NCBI RefSeq assembly: GCF_047730175.1
Contig: NZ_CP159833.1
Coordinates: 1,426,001 to 1,490,000 of the forward strand
DNA: 64,000 bases
From: Marifrigoribacter sp047730175
GTDB lineage: Bacteria; Bacteroidota; Bacteroidia; Flavobacteriales; Flavobacteriaceae
Direction of reading: 5' to 3'
Shown here: piece by piece, positions 15,988 through 25,623 of the stretch
How the letters are laid out: every line of letters begins with the position of its first letter
How positions within the stretch are numbered: position 1 is the first letter of the stretch
Notes under the pieces: model-generated
The model's database searches: none
What the model was told of the DNA's origin: nothing
Seen by the model: only the letters and a program-made list of their open reading frames with translations
Made by a program: the position numbers and the translations under genes

Positions 15988-16040
15988 GTGTGGTTTAGGG
16001 AATAAATATTTATCTAATTTTAATAAAAAAAACAGACCCT

Positions 16041-16394
16041 ATGGATAATTACCTAGTAATTGAAGAAGGCCCTTAGAGACGCTATTTTGTACTGTAAGAC
16101 GAACCTACCTACAAATTGAAACGTATTGAGGTAGATCCAGGAGGCAAATTAAGTTATCAATACCATTACAAACGTTCGGAAGCATGGACCATTGTAGATG
16201 GGTTGGGGACCATTACATTAGAAGGGATCGTTAAAACCTTTCAACCTGGTGAAACGATCCTCATTCTGCAAGGAACCAAGCATCGTATTGAAAATACAAC
16301 AGTAAACAAGGTGGTATTTATTGAAGTGCAAACCGGTGCTTACTTTGGTGAAGACGATATTGTGAGAATAGAAGATATTTATAATAGAAGTTAA
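16041..16394 (+). pseudogene. Cupin of mannose-6-phosphate isomerase type, N-terminus interrupted by stops
   Basis: The reading frame from ATG 16041 gives MDNYLVIEEGP, then TAG (16074), six residues, TAA (16095), and DEPTYKLKRIEVDPGGKLSYQYH onward, all in one frame. The downstream open part (from TTG 16116, 92 residues) is a clear type II phosphomannose-isomerase cupin with HYKRSEAWTIV and GTKHRIEN metal-ligand histidines, ending GEDDIVRIEDIYNRS. The conserved first strand therefore seems separated by two nonsense codons. It lies just upstream of rmlB. A shortened but active protein from TTG remains possible. Confidence 0.7.
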
Positions 16395-16405
16395 AATAAA
16401 TATTA

Positions 16406-17458
16406 ATGAATAACAAAAATATATTAATAACGGGTGGAGCTGGATTTATTGGCTCCCATGTCATTAGAAGGTTTTTAATTAAATACCCAGAATATCATAT
16501 TTATAATTTAGATGCATTGACCTATGCAGGTAATTTAGAAAATTTAAAAGATATTGAGTCGAACGAAAACTATACTTTTTTACACGGTGACATCACTGAT
16601 GAAGAGTATATCAACTCAATTTTTAAAAAATATCAATTTAAGAATGTCATTCACCTTGCTGCAGAATCTCATGTAGATAGATCCATAACAGATCCCTTGG
16701 CTTTTGCAAAAACAAATATATTAGGTACCATGATATTATTAAATGCATTTAAAGCATTGTGGGACACTAATTGGGAAGGGAAACGGTTTTATCATGTGAG
16801 TACCGATGAGGTATATGGATCATTAGGAGAAACAGGATTGTTTAAAGAAAACACTTCTTACGACCCGAATTCACCTTATTCTGCATCTAAAGCAAGTTCA
16901 GACCATTTTGTAAGAGCTTACGGTGAAACTTATGGGTTGCCTTATGTAATATCTAATTGCTCCAATAATTATGGGGCTCAACAATTTCCTGAAAAATTGA
17001 TACCCTTATTTATAAATAATGTGTTAAACGATAAAGCCTTACCGGTTTACGGAGATGGAAATTACACCAGAGATTGGTTGTATGTTATGGATCATGCCAT
17101 CGCTATAGACTTGGTGTATCATAAAGGTGTTAATGCAGAGACCTATAATATTGGTGGTTTTAACGAATGGAAAAATATTGATTTGGTAAAACTATTATGC
17201 CAACAATTGGATGCGAAATTGGGTCGTGAAGAAGGTACAAGTGAACAGCTTATAAAATACGTTAAAGATAGACCTGGGCACGATTTAAGATATGCAATAG
17301 ATGCTTCTAAAATAAATACAGAATTAGGCTGGAGCCCAACCGTAACTTTTGAACAAGGTTTGTCGGAAACCATAGACTGGTATTTAAACAATGAGGACTG
17401 GTTAAACAATGTAACCTCTGGAAATTACCAAAATTATTATAAAAAACAATATCAATAA
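16406..17458 (+). CDS. rfbB: dTDP-glucose 4,6-dehydratase
   Basis: Second step of dTDP-L-rhamnose synthesis: NAD-dependent conversion of dTDP-glucose to the 4-keto-6-deoxy sugar. The 350-residue SDR protein has the GGAGFIGSH dinucleotide-binding loop (10-18), HLAAESHVDRS, the STDEVYGS catalytic strand and YSASK with Tyr158 and Lys162. Full length. First of four contiguous rml genes; rfbA begins 1 base after its stop. Confidence 0.97.
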   Translation: MNNKNILITGGAGFIGSHVIRRFLIKYPEYHIYNLDALTYAGNLENLKDIESNENYTFLHGDITDEEYINSIFKKYQFKNVIHLAAESHVDRSITDPLAFAKTNILGTMILLNAFKALWDTNWEGKRFYHVSTDEVYGSLGETGLFKENTSYDPNSPYSASKASSDHFVRAYGETYGLPYVISNCSNNYGAQQFPEKLIPLFINNVLNDKALPVYGDGNYTRDWLYVMDHAIAIDLVYHKGVNAETYNIGGFNEWKNIDLVKLLCQQLDAKLGREEGTSEQLIKYVKDRPGHDLRYAIDASKINTELGWSPTVTFEQGLSETIDWYLNNEDWLNNVTSGNYQNYYKKQYQ

Positions 17459-17459
17459 A

Positions 17460-18338
17460 ATGAAAGGAATCGTATTAGCAGGAGGGTCAGGAACTAGATT
17501 GTATCCCATAACAAAAGGGACTTCAAAACAACTTTTGCCAATTTATGACAAACCAATGATTTATTATCCTTTGTCGGTATTAATGTTGGCAGGAATTAAG
17601 GAAGTATTAATCATTTCAACACCTACAGATTTACCTCATTTTGAACGATTGTTGGGGGATGGTAAGAATTTAGGGATGTCATTTACCTATAAGGTGCAGC
17701 CCTCACCAGATGGTTTGGCACAAGCTTTTATTATTGGTGAAGATTTTATTGGCGATGATGATGTCTGCTTAGTCTTGGGAGATAATATTTTTTATGGGCA
17801 TGGTTTTACCAAACTTTTATCTGAGGCATTTAATAATGTGAAAAATGATAAGAATGCTACGGTTTTTGGATATTATGTGAACGACCCTGAACGTTATGGA
17901 GTGGTGGATTTTGATGCAAATGGAAACGCATTGAGTATTGAAGAAAAACCAACAAAAGCAAAAAGCAACTATGCAGTTATAGGATTGTATTTTTATCCAA
18001 ATTCTGTAGTAGAAATTGCTAAGAATATAAAGCCAAGTGATAGAGGAGAACTGGAAATTACAACTGTCAATCAAAAATATTTGGAGCAAGATAACTTAAA
18101 AGTAGAATTGATGGGACGTGGTTATGCTTGGTTAGATACGGGTACTCATGAATCCTTATTAGAAGCATCCAATTATATTCAAACCATTGAAAATCGTCAA
18201 GGTCTTAAAGTTGCGTGTTTGGAAGAAATAGCTTGTGAAATGGGCTATATTACAAAAGACCAATTGTTAGCGCTGGCGGAACCACTAAAAAAGAACAATT
18301 ACGGAAAATATTTAATGGAACGAGCTAAAGAATTGTAA
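17460..18338 (+). CDS. rfbA: Glucose-1-phosphate thymidylyltransferase
   Basis: First enzyme of dTDP-L-rhamnose synthesis, making dTDP-glucose from dTTP and glucose-1-phosphate. The 292-residue protein opens with the nucleotidyltransferase signature LAGGSGTRLYPIT (6-18), and contains KPMIYYPLS, LVLGDNIFYG and the EEKP motif. Family length is about 290. It starts 1 base after rfbB and stops immediately before rfbC, so it is part of one operon. Confidence 0.97.
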   Translation: MKGIVLAGGSGTRLYPITKGTSKQLLPIYDKPMIYYPLSVLMLAGIKEVLIISTPTDLPHFERLLGDGKNLGMSFTYKVQPSPDGLAQAFIIGEDFIGDDDVCLVLGDNIFYGHGFTKLLSEAFNNVKNDKNATVFGYYVNDPERYGVVDFDANGNALSIEEKPTKAKSNYAVIGLYFYPNSVVEIAKNIKPSDRGELEITTVNQKYLEQDNLKVELMGRGYAWLDTGTHESLLEASNYIQTIENRQGLKVACLEEIACEMGYITKDQLLALAEPLKKNNYGKYLMERAKEL

Positions 18339-18911
18339 ATGAACTTTAAGAGATTAGAAATTCCAGATGTAGTTCTATGTGAACCAAATGTGTTTGGGGA
18401 CGAACGAGGCTATTTTTCAGAAACCTTTCGACAAGATAAATTAGAAGGTTTTTTAGGATATAAGATCAATTTTTGTCAAGATAATGAGTCCAAATCGGCT
18501 TATGGAGTATTAAGAGGCTTACATTATCAATTACCACCTTTTGCTCAAACAAAATTAGTTCGGGTTATACAAGGGAAAGTGCTAGATATTGCTGTCGATA
18601 TTCGTAAAGGCTCTTCAACCTTTGGAAAGCATGTAGCCATAGAATTATCTTCAGAAAACAAAAAACAACTATTCGTGCCCAGAGGTTTTGCACATGGCTT
18701 TGTGGTATTAAGTGAAGAAGCTATTTTGGCTTATAAAGTAGATAATTATTACAATCCTGAATGTGATAGAGGGATTGCTTTTAATGATAAAAGTTTAGGA
18801 ATAGATTGGAAACTAAAACCTTCTGAATTACAATTATCTCCAAAAGATACACAGCAACCAATGTTAAAAGAGGCAGATTTGTTTGAAATTAAAAAAAAAT
18901 TATATGCCTAA
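18339..18911 (+). CDS. rfbC: dTDP-4-dehydrorhamnose 3,5-epimerase
   Basis: Third step of dTDP-L-rhamnose synthesis. The 190-residue cupin contains the FSETFRQD substrate segment, GLRGLHYQ-like RGLHYQLPP with catalytic His62, KLVRVIQGKVLDIAVDIR, and VPRGFAHGFVVLS. Length typical of RmlC. It abuts rfbA and its end overlaps rfbD by 8 bases. Confidence 0.97.
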   Translation: MNFKRLEIPDVVLCEPNVFGDERGYFSETFRQDKLEGFLGYKINFCQDNESKSAYGVLRGLHYQLPPFAQTKLVRVIQGKVLDIAVDIRKGSSTFGKHVAIELSSENKKQLFVPRGFAHGFVVLSEEAILAYKVDNYYNPECDRGIAFNDKSLGIDWKLKPSELQLSPKDTQQPMLKEADLFEIKKKLYA

Positions 18912-19764
18912 TATTTTAGTCACCGGTGCAAACGGACAATTGGGCTCTGAACTAAGAGAGCTGGCGCCAGAATATAAAAACTATTATTTCTTTTTTACCG
19001 GTGTTAAAGAACTGGATATATGCAATCATAAAAAAGTAGCTAACTTTATTAAAATAAACCAAATAGACACTATTATAAACTGTGCAGCCTATACGGCTGT
19101 TGATAAAGCAGAAGACGATTTTGAATTAGCTGATAAAATAAACCACTTAGCAGTGGCTAATTTTGCCCAAATTGCAAAAGATAAGCATATTAAATTAGTA
19201 CATATCTCTACCGATTATGTGTTTGATGGTACAGCACACAAGCCATATGTAGAAAACGACACTCCTAACCCACAATCTGTGTATGGAAAAACAAAATTAG
19301 ATGGAGAGTTGGCAATGCAACAAATTAACCCTGCAAATTCTATCATCATTCGTACCTCTTGGGTGTATTCTAAGTTTGGTAATAATTTTGTAAAAACCAT
19401 GTTGAGATTGGGTAAAGAACGGGATAAGTTGAATGTAGTTTCCGACCAAATAGGTACACCTACCCATGCGGCTGATTTGGCACAAGCTATATTAACCATC
19501 TTACCAAAAATAAAAAACGAAAGAGTTGAGGTGTATCACTATTCAAATGAAGGCGTATGTAGCTGGTACGATTTTGCAAAGGCAATTTTTGAAATAAAAG
19601 GGTTACCTATTAAAACGAACCCCATAGAATCAAAGCTATATCCAACGCCTGCAGAGAGGCCATTTTATTCTGTGTTGAATAAGAAGAAAATAAAAGAAGT
19701 TTTTCAAATTGAAATTCCTTGTTGGAAGGATACGTTATTTAATTGTTTAAAAACAAATAATTGA
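18904..19764 (+). CDS. rfbD: dTDP-4-dehydrorhamnose reductase
   Basis: Final step of dTDP-L-rhamnose synthesis, NAD(P)H-dependent reduction of the 4-keto group. Start ATG 18904 (MPNILVTGANGQLGSEL) is chosen over a TTG at 18883, since it places the GANGQLG loop at residues 8-14 as in the family. HISTDYVFDG and the YGKTKLDGE (Tyr/Lys) motifs are present. 286 residues. It overlaps both rfbC and the flippase gene, completing a full rmlBACD set that supplies rhamnose to the polymer encoded downstream. Confidence 0.96.
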   Translation: MPNILVTGANGQLGSELRELAPEYKNYYFFFTGVKELDICNHKKVANFIKINQIDTIINCAAYTAVDKAEDDFELADKINHLAVANFAQIAKDKHIKLVHISTDYVFDGTAHKPYVENDTPNPQSVYGKTKLDGELAMQQINPANSIIIRTSWVYSKFGNNFVKTMLRLGKERDKLNVVSDQIGTPTHAADLAQAILTILPKIKNERVEVYHYSNEGVCSWYDFAKAIFEIKGLPIKTNPIESKLYPTPAERPFYSVLNKKKIKEVFQIEIPCWKDTLFNCLKTNN

Positions 19765-21083
19765 TAAAATATATTAAAAATAAAATTTCCCAACTAGACG
19801 AGCACACTCTAGAAGTTTTATATAAATCCATTTCATCTACTGTTGTAAAAGTTATAGGAATGATAATTGGTGTTCTTGTAAGTATTAGTCTTGGTCATTT
19901 AATTGGTGCTGAAGGATTAGGAATAATAGGTTTGAGTAACCGTATTACTTCGTTAATATTGGTTGTTGCCTTACTAGGTATGCCACAAGTTATAATTAAA
20001 GAAATGGCAATTGCAAAAAGCAAGAATAATTTAGAAAGAATAGGTAATATAATATATACAACAAGTATTATCAATGGAGTTCTTTCTATATTATTGTCAA
20101 CTATTTTTATTCTTCTAAGCCCTTGGATAGCAAATGTTGTTTTTCAAGAGTCAAATTTAACCTACCCATTAATTGTTTTTATAATAATAATACCTATTCA
20201 AGTTTTTTCTAGAATATTTGGATCAGGTTTAATTGCATACAAAAAAATTTGGCAGAGTAATTTAGTTGATCAAACTTTGAGTGTAGCCATTACTGGGTTA
20301 CTATTACTTTTTACTTGGTTTTTGAAAATTGAGATAACCGTTAATTTAATAGCTATATTTTATGCAATAGGAAGAATATTTACAATGCTTACTGTTGGTG
20401 GTTATTGGAGTAAAATGTACAGATTTAATGGAGTAAGAAGTTTTATACCAAAGGAACTTTTAAAAACAGCACTCCCTTTGCTATTTGTTTCTATGACTTT
20501 ACTGTTGGCATCAAGTATTGATGCTATTATGTTGGGTTGGCTTTCAAATGTAACACAAGTAGGTTATTATACGGTTGCTTTGCAATTGGCATTGCTTACT
20601 AGTTTTTTCTTGCAAGTTTCAAACTCCATTATGATGCCAAAAATTGCAGCTCTTTATTCTGCTAAAAGCCTTGCTGAAATGAAAGGAATGATACAAAAAG
20701 TAACAAGTTTATTAATTGTTATTGGTGTGATTGCTGTTTTAGGATTTGTGTTAATAGGAAGGCCTTTATTGAGTTTATGGGGGACAGAATTTACAAATGC
20801 TTATTCTATTTTAATTATTTTAAGTATTGGTCAATTCTTTAATATTGCATCAGGACCCGTTGGTAGTATTTTAATGATGTGTAATTATGAAAAAGTATTA
20901 CGGAATATAACATTTGTGTCATTATTATTAAATGTTATTTTAAATTATTTATTGATAAGTAATTTTGGTGCAAATGGCGCTGCGATGGCAACTGCTATTA
21001 CAATTGCCGTTATAATGATTATTAGTTCCTATTTTATAAAAAAGAAATTAGGATATCTTCCATTTAAATTCTTTAGTAAATGA
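19761..21083 (+). CDS. Polysaccharide flippase (Wzx-like)
   Basis: Inner-membrane protein of 440 residues with about 12-14 hydrophobic segments and no soluble domain, of the MOP/polysaccharide transport family. It moves lipid-linked repeat units to the periplasmic side. Helices such as VIGMIIGVLVSISLGHLIGAEGLG near the start and the paired segment LLFVSMTLLLASSIDAIMLGWL fit the family. The start is TTG, overlapping the rfbD stop by 4 bases, and the stop overlaps the next start by 4 bases, so translational coupling is likely on both sides. Confidence 0.9.
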   Translation: MIKYIKNKISQLDEHTLEVLYKSISSTVVKVIGMIIGVLVSISLGHLIGAEGLGIIGLSNRITSLILVVALLGMPQVIIKEMAIAKSKNNLERIGNIIYTTSIINGVLSILLSTIFILLSPWIANVVFQESNLTYPLIVFIIIIPIQVFSRIFGSGLIAYKKIWQSNLVDQTLSVAITGLLLLFTWFLKIEITVNLIAIFYAIGRIFTMLTVGGYWSKMYRFNGVRSFIPKELLKTALPLLFVSMTLLLASSIDAIMLGWLSNVTQVGYYTVALQLALLTSFFLQVSNSIMMPKIAALYSAKSLAEMKGMIQKVTSLLIVIGVIAVLGFVLIGRPLLSLWGTEFTNAYSILIILSIGQFFNIASGPVGSILMMCNYEKVLRNITFVSLLLNVILNYLLISNFGANGAAMATAITIAVIMIISSYFIKKKLGYLPFKFFSK

Positions 21084-21628
21084 AAATATTTAATAAAATA
21101 AATAGGAAGTTACTCACAAACTATTACAAACTTAAGTATAGAAATATTATTTCTACAGGAAGCAATTGTATAATTGAAAAAAATTTTAAAATCCGAATTT
21201 TTTCATTTTCAAATAGCGGGTTAAAAATAGTGTTGAAAAACAATAATTCACTACATACTAATGTAATAATACAAGGTTCAGGAAAACTATTAATTGGGTT
21301 AAACTCTTATGTTGGTTCATTTAGTGTTATTGGTGTAAATGATTCCATAACAATTGGAGATGATGTTATGATTTCTGATAAGGTTTCAATAAGAGACACG
21401 GATCATAATTTTGAAGAAATTAATAAACCTATGAACAAGCAAGGGATAACTACAGCTCCTATTGTTATATCAAATAATGTTTGGATTGGTTACGGAGCAG
21501 TAATTACAAAAGGCATTACTATTGGAGAAGGCGCAATTATTGGTGCTAATGCAGTGGTAACTAAAAATGTTGAACCTTATGCCATTGTTGGAGGTGTTCC
21601 TGCAAAACTAATTAGGTTTAGGAAATAA
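21080..21628 (+). CDS. Hexapeptide-repeat acyltransferase
   Basis: Left-handed beta-helix transferase, probably O-acetylating a sugar of the repeat unit with acetyl-CoA. The 182-residue protein shows the isoleucine-rich hexapeptide pattern from about residue 60, the catalytic-like RDTDHNF segment, and the CoA-site end NNVWIGYGAVITKGITIG...GGVPAKLIR. The ATG overlaps the flippase stop as ATGA. Acceptor sugar is unknown. Confidence 0.9.
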   Translation: MKIFNKINRKLLTNYYKLKYRNIISTGSNCIIEKNFKIRIFSFSNSGLKIVLKNNNSLHTNVIIQGSGKLLIGLNSYVGSFSVIGVNDSITIGDDVMISDKVSIRDTDHNFEEINKPMNKQGITTAPIVISNNVWIGYGAVITKGITIGEGAIIGANAVVTKNVEPYAIVGGVPAKLIRFRK

Positions 21629-21630
21629 AT

Positions 21631-22512
21631 ATGAATATAAATTTTTACTGCGTTGGGGCTCAAAAGGCAGGGACAACAACATTGCATGATATTTTAAATC
21701 AGCATCCTGATGTTTTTTTACCAAAAACAAAAGAAGCACATTTTTTTGATAATGACGAGAAGTTTGAAAAAGGGTTAGAATGGTATGAAAACACCTTTTT
21801 CAATGAGTCTAGCAATGAAAAAATTTTAGGTTCTTGCAATCCTGAATATATGTATTTTGAAGAAGTGCCTAAGCGTATTTTTGAAACTTTAGGAAAAGAT
21901 GTTAAACTGATATTTTTATTAAGAAACCCTGTAAATAGAGCATATTCGCATTATTTAATGAGTAAAAGAAGATGTATTGAAGAACTCTCTTTTACTGCTG
22001 CTTTAAAGCAAGAAAAAAACCGTATAAATAAAGATTACTTTAATAAAACCCATTTTAGTTATGCTTCAAGAGGTTTTTACTCGGAACAAATAAAAAGATA
22101 CTTAAAATATTTCCCCAAAGAGAATATGATGTTTATTCGATTTGAGGATGATTTTATTAAAAATAGAGCTAAAACGATAAAAGAAGTCATTAGTTTCCTT
22201 GACCTTGAGCAGATTGAACTAGATATTGACCTAAAAAGTAATGTAGCTAGATCATCTCGATTTAAATTGATTCAAAAGTTCATATATAAACAAAATATTA
22301 TAAAATCTCTTTTTTCAATTTTTGTTAGCCAAAAAATGAAAAATAAAGTTCGAAGTTCTATTTATAAATTAGTAATGAGACCTGAGAAAAAAAAGGAACT
22401 AAGTTTTGAGTTGAAAAATTCGCTTATGCAGCTGTATAAAGAAGATATTAAAGAACTTGAAGGGCTTACAGGTAAAATTTTTTCTAATTGGCTTAAAACT
22501 ACTAATTACTAA
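21631..22512 (+). CDS. Sulfotransferase
   Basis: PAPS-dependent sulfotransferase of the NDST/heparan-sulfate-like type, 293 residues. The 5'-phosphosulfate loop is GAQKAGTTTL (9-18), and the 3'-phosphate motif is LRNPVNRAYSHY with Arg98 and Ser106. The LPKTKEAHFFD segment (30-40) is typical of carbohydrate sulfotransferases. It lies between acyltransferase and glycosyltransferase genes in one operon, so a sulfated surface polysaccharide is likely, as in many marine bacteria. Acceptor not determined; no PAPS synthesis genes are in the window. Confidence 0.9.
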   Translation: MNINFYCVGAQKAGTTTLHDILNQHPDVFLPKTKEAHFFDNDEKFEKGLEWYENTFFNESSNEKILGSCNPEYMYFEEVPKRIFETLGKDVKLIFLLRNPVNRAYSHYLMSKRRCIEELSFTAALKQEKNRINKDYFNKTHFSYASRGFYSEQIKRYLKYFPKENMMFIRFEDDFIKNRAKTIKEVISFLDLEQIELDIDLKSNVARSSRFKLIQKFIYKQNIIKSLFSIFVSQKMKNKVRSSIYKLVMRPEKKKELSFELKNSLMQLYKEDIKELEGLTGKIFSNWLKTTNY

Positions 22513-23396
22513 TGAGGCTAGGTATTGTAATTTTAAATTATAATTCTTTTTCAGATACCATTAAATTGGTAGAAGAATTGCAACAGCAAACAGTTGTAGA
22601 AGATATCCAAATAGTGTTAGTTGATAACGAATCACCTAACAACTCTTTTAAACACTTAAAACCATTAGAAAAAACGTTCTCTAATGTAAAAGTATTACAA
22701 ACAGGAGGAAATTTAGGCTATGCTAAAGGCAATAATTTTGGGCTCAATTATTTAGATAAAAATATTAAACCAGAATATGTAGCAATATTAAATAATGACA
22801 TCGTTTTACCAAAAAATTGTTTTGAAAAATTAATTGAAAAATATAAAGTATTAGAAAATCCTGCAATTATTGCCCCTAAACAATTAGACATTGATAATAA
22901 CGAATTATTGCCATATAAAATAAATAGTTTTTTAGATGACTGTTTAAATCTATTTTATATTTTTAAATTATTTAACAAACGTAATGCATTAAAATATAAA
23001 GATACATCAGGCTCAAAAGCTATGAAAGTGGATTTGATACCTGGTAGCTTTATGTTTTCTTCATTTAAAACATTTAAACAAATGGGATTCTTTTATCCTA
23101 ATACATTTCTATTTGTAGAAGAACGTTTTATAGCAGTAAAAGTAAAACAACTAAATCTAAATAATTATATTTTATTAGATGAAACTTATGTTCATGCACA
23201 TTCAAAAACCATTAATACAGCATATAATCAAGTTGGAAAATATAAATTGTTGTATGTTGGGTGGCTAGAATTTACAAGAGTATGTCGTTCAAACGGAAAA
23301 TTAAAAGCAATTTTTTTAAAACCTCTAATGCAGTTCTCATTGTTAGAAATTAGAATAGTCGAAACTATTCGTCAAGTATTAAGAACAATGTTTTAG
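22512..23396 (+). CDS. Glycosyltransferase family 2
   Basis: Predicted inverting GT-A enzyme of 294 residues adding a sugar to the lipid-linked repeat. It opens with LGIVILNYNSFSDTIKLVEEL, then VLVDNESPNN, GGNLGYAKGNN (65-75) and the metal-binding LNNDI (93-97). This resembles rhamnosyltransferases of the WbbL type, which fits the rml genes nearby, but donor specificity is inference. The start overlaps the sulfotransferase stop by one base. Confidence 0.9.
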   Translation: MRLGIVILNYNSFSDTIKLVEELQQQTVVEDIQIVLVDNESPNNSFKHLKPLEKTFSNVKVLQTGGNLGYAKGNNFGLNYLDKNIKPEYVAILNNDIVLPKNCFEKLIEKYKVLENPAIIAPKQLDIDNNELLPYKINSFLDDCLNLFYIFKLFNKRNALKYKDTSGSKAMKVDLIPGSFMFSSFKTFKQMGFFYPNTFLFVEERFIAVKVKQLNLNNYILLDETYVHAHSKTINTAYNQVGKYKLLYVGWLEFTRVCRSNGKLKAIFLKPLMQFSLLEIRIVETIRQVLRTMF

Positions 23397-23398
23397 TA

Positions 23399-24613
23399 AT
23401 GCTAAAAAAAAGGATACGGCCATATTTACTCATTCTAATCTTAACTGCCTTAGCAGTTTCTCCCGCTTTTGCTTTGGGTGAAGGCAATCGAAATTTATTA
23501 TTAATTGGCGTCATGGGTCTTTCGCCCATTATCATTTTATATTTTGGTAGGTTTGATCGCATCAACCCTTGGTTGGCTTTTTTTATGGTAAGTATTATTA
23601 TATTTCCATTGATTTATCAACCTCAAAGTATGCGATGGTCAACAGTGTTGTATGCTATTATGTTTTGTCTAACATTTATTGCTTATAAAGAGTTATTATA
23701 CCACAGCAAATTTACAGTTATTCATTATTATAAATTATTAAAGTATTTAATATATGCATACTTTATTGTCTTATTGATTCAGCAATTTTGTGTATTAACA
23801 GGCTTACCTATTTTTAATTTAAGTAATTACAACCCTATAACCCCTTGGAAATTAAATTCATTATCTGCGGAACCTTCTCATACTGCAAGAGTTGTTGCTT
23901 TGTTATTATATAGTTATATAACAATAAAAGAGTTATTACTTGATCGATCTTATAATTTTCGCTTAGATTTTAAAAAAGATAAATGGGTTTGGATAGCATT
24001 TTTTTGGACCATGGTTACCATGGGTAGTGGTACAGCATTTTTATTTATTGGTGTAGTATTATTAAAACTTATACGTTTTAAAAACTTTATTCCTTTTTTA
24101 ATAATAGGATGTGTAATGTTTGTTATAGTTGACTTTGTTGGGTCAAATTCAATTAATCGAACTTATAATGTTGTACTTGCAACTGCATCATTGGATGAAT
24201 CTATTATTATAGAAGCAGATCATAGTGCTTCATTTAGAATAGTACCTATGATTGTATTAGCTAAAATGCTGGATGTTACAACTTTGAATGGTTGGTTTGG
24301 ATACGGAATAGATTATGTAAGTACTTTTATGTCTAATTTCATTAAAGGAGGTGGAGATAAAGTTTCTGGTGGAGGTTTATTTGCTTTGGCAATTGAATAT
24401 GGATTAGTTTCATTTTTCTTATTTATTATTTTTAGTATCAAGGCATGTTATGATAAAAATGACCGATTGCTTTCAGTTATATTTTGGTTTTTATTGGTAT
24501 TTATGATGGGTGTAAATATTCAAATAACATGGCTTTGTATAATTTTATTAATTTCAAATAAAATGTTTAAGCAATTACTCAAAAAAAAACCTTTAAAAAA
24601 GAAAATTCCATAA
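23399..24613 (+). CDS. O-antigen/capsule polymerase-like membrane protein (Wzy candidate)
   Basis: Inner-membrane protein of 404 residues with about 10-12 hydrophobic helices and a large periplasmic loop in the second half (around FVGSNSINRTYNVVLAT to the SGGGLF segment), the pattern of Wzy polymerases. It is 2 bases after the GT2 gene. Wzy sequences are poorly conserved, so the call rests on topology and position beside a flippase. A basic tail (KKKPLKKKIP) ends the protein. Confidence 0.75.
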   Translation: MLKKRIRPYLLILILTALAVSPAFALGEGNRNLLLIGVMGLSPIIILYFGRFDRINPWLAFFMVSIIIFPLIYQPQSMRWSTVLYAIMFCLTFIAYKELLYHSKFTVIHYYKLLKYLIYAYFIVLLIQQFCVLTGLPIFNLSNYNPITPWKLNSLSAEPSHTARVVALLLYSYITIKELLLDRSYNFRLDFKKDKWVWIAFFWTMVTMGSGTAFLFIGVVLLKLIRFKNFIPFLIIGCVMFVIVDFVGSNSINRTYNVVLATASLDESIIIEADHSASFRIVPMIVLAKMLDVTTLNGWFGYGIDYVSTFMSNFIKGGGDKVSGGGLFALAIEYGLVSFFLFIIFSIKACYDKNDRLLSVIFWFLLVFMMGVNIQITWLCIILLISNKMFKQLLKKKPLKKKIP

Positions 24614-24632
24614 ACACAATTTTTAAAATTTA

Positions 24633-25619
24633 ATGTTAAGATATACTACCGTAGTCATCTGCTTATACAACGCTGAAAATTTCATTGAGGAAACGCTTGT
24701 AAGTTTATCTAATCAGACTTTAAAGGACTTTAAACTACTTGTAATTGACGATTGTTCTTCTGATAAATCCTTGCTTAATGTAAAAGAATTTTTAAAAGCG
24801 AATCCCTTTATGGAATCTGAAATAATTGAATTTTCAGAAAATAAAGGAACCGCATTTATTAGGAATTACGCACTACATAAAGTAACTACCCCTTTGATGC
24901 TTTTTTTTGATGCAGATGATATAGCAAAACCTAATTTATTGGAAAAACTTTACAATAAAATTAATTCAAATGAAAGTTATATAGCTGTTAGTTGCTATTC
25001 CAATTATATTGATTCAAATTCAAACAAAATAAAAGGAGGACAATACATTGGTCCTAAAAATGAGAAATCCTTTTTGGAAAAAGCAATGCAAGGAAAATTA
25101 ATCTTTATGTTGCCTCCAACTTTGTTTAAAAGAGAATATGCTATTAAAGCAGGTGGATATAGGGTGAAAGGATTTGGTAACGAAAAGATTCGATATCAGG
25201 ATTTATCAGAAGATTTAGATTTATGGTCTAGAATGTCAGATTTTTATGTGGATAATAAAATTATGATTACTGTTCCTGAAGTACTTTTTTATTATAGAAA
25301 AAACACAAATACGCTTTCGGCTTCAAAAGACAGTTTATTTGCTATGCAAGATAAAATTAGGTATATCAAATTTAATTTAAAACGCAGAAGAGCGGGTTTG
25401 TTGGATGTTGATTTTACAGAATTTATTTCGACATTAACTGTTAAAGAAAAAAAAAGGAATTATTATAAAGACACATCTGCCTACTACTATAGAAAAGCAG
25501 GCTTTTTGTTTGTAAATAAGTCATACTTAAGATTTGTATACTATATGGTTTGTTCTATGTTATACAATCCAAGTTACATTGTAGATAAAATTAAAAGTAA
25601 TTTTTTAAAAAATGATTAA
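24633..25619 (+). CDS. Glycosyltransferase family 2
   Basis: GT-A enzyme of 328 residues. Motifs: TTVVICLYNAENFIEETLVSL, LLVIDDCSSDKS (36-47), NKGTAFIRNYAL, the metal-binding DADD (93-96) and the acceptor-side SEDLDLWSRM. Family 2 by pattern; donor unknown. It follows the polymerase gene after 19 bases in the same operon. Confidence 0.9.
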   Translation: MLRYTTVVICLYNAENFIEETLVSLSNQTLKDFKLLVIDDCSSDKSLLNVKEFLKANPFMESEIIEFSENKGTAFIRNYALHKVTTPLMLFFDADDIAKPNLLEKLYNKINSNESYIAVSCYSNYIDSNSNKIKGGQYIGPKNEKSFLEKAMQGKLIFMLPPTLFKREYAIKAGGYRVKGFGNEKIRYQDLSEDLDLWSRMSDFYVDNKIMITVPEVLFYYRKNTNTLSASKDSLFAMQDKIRYIKFNLKRRRAGLLDVDFTEFISTLTVKEKKRNYYKDTSAYYYRKAGFLFVNKSYLRFVYYMVCSMLYNPSYIVDKIKSNFLKND

Positions 25620-25623
25620 ATGA

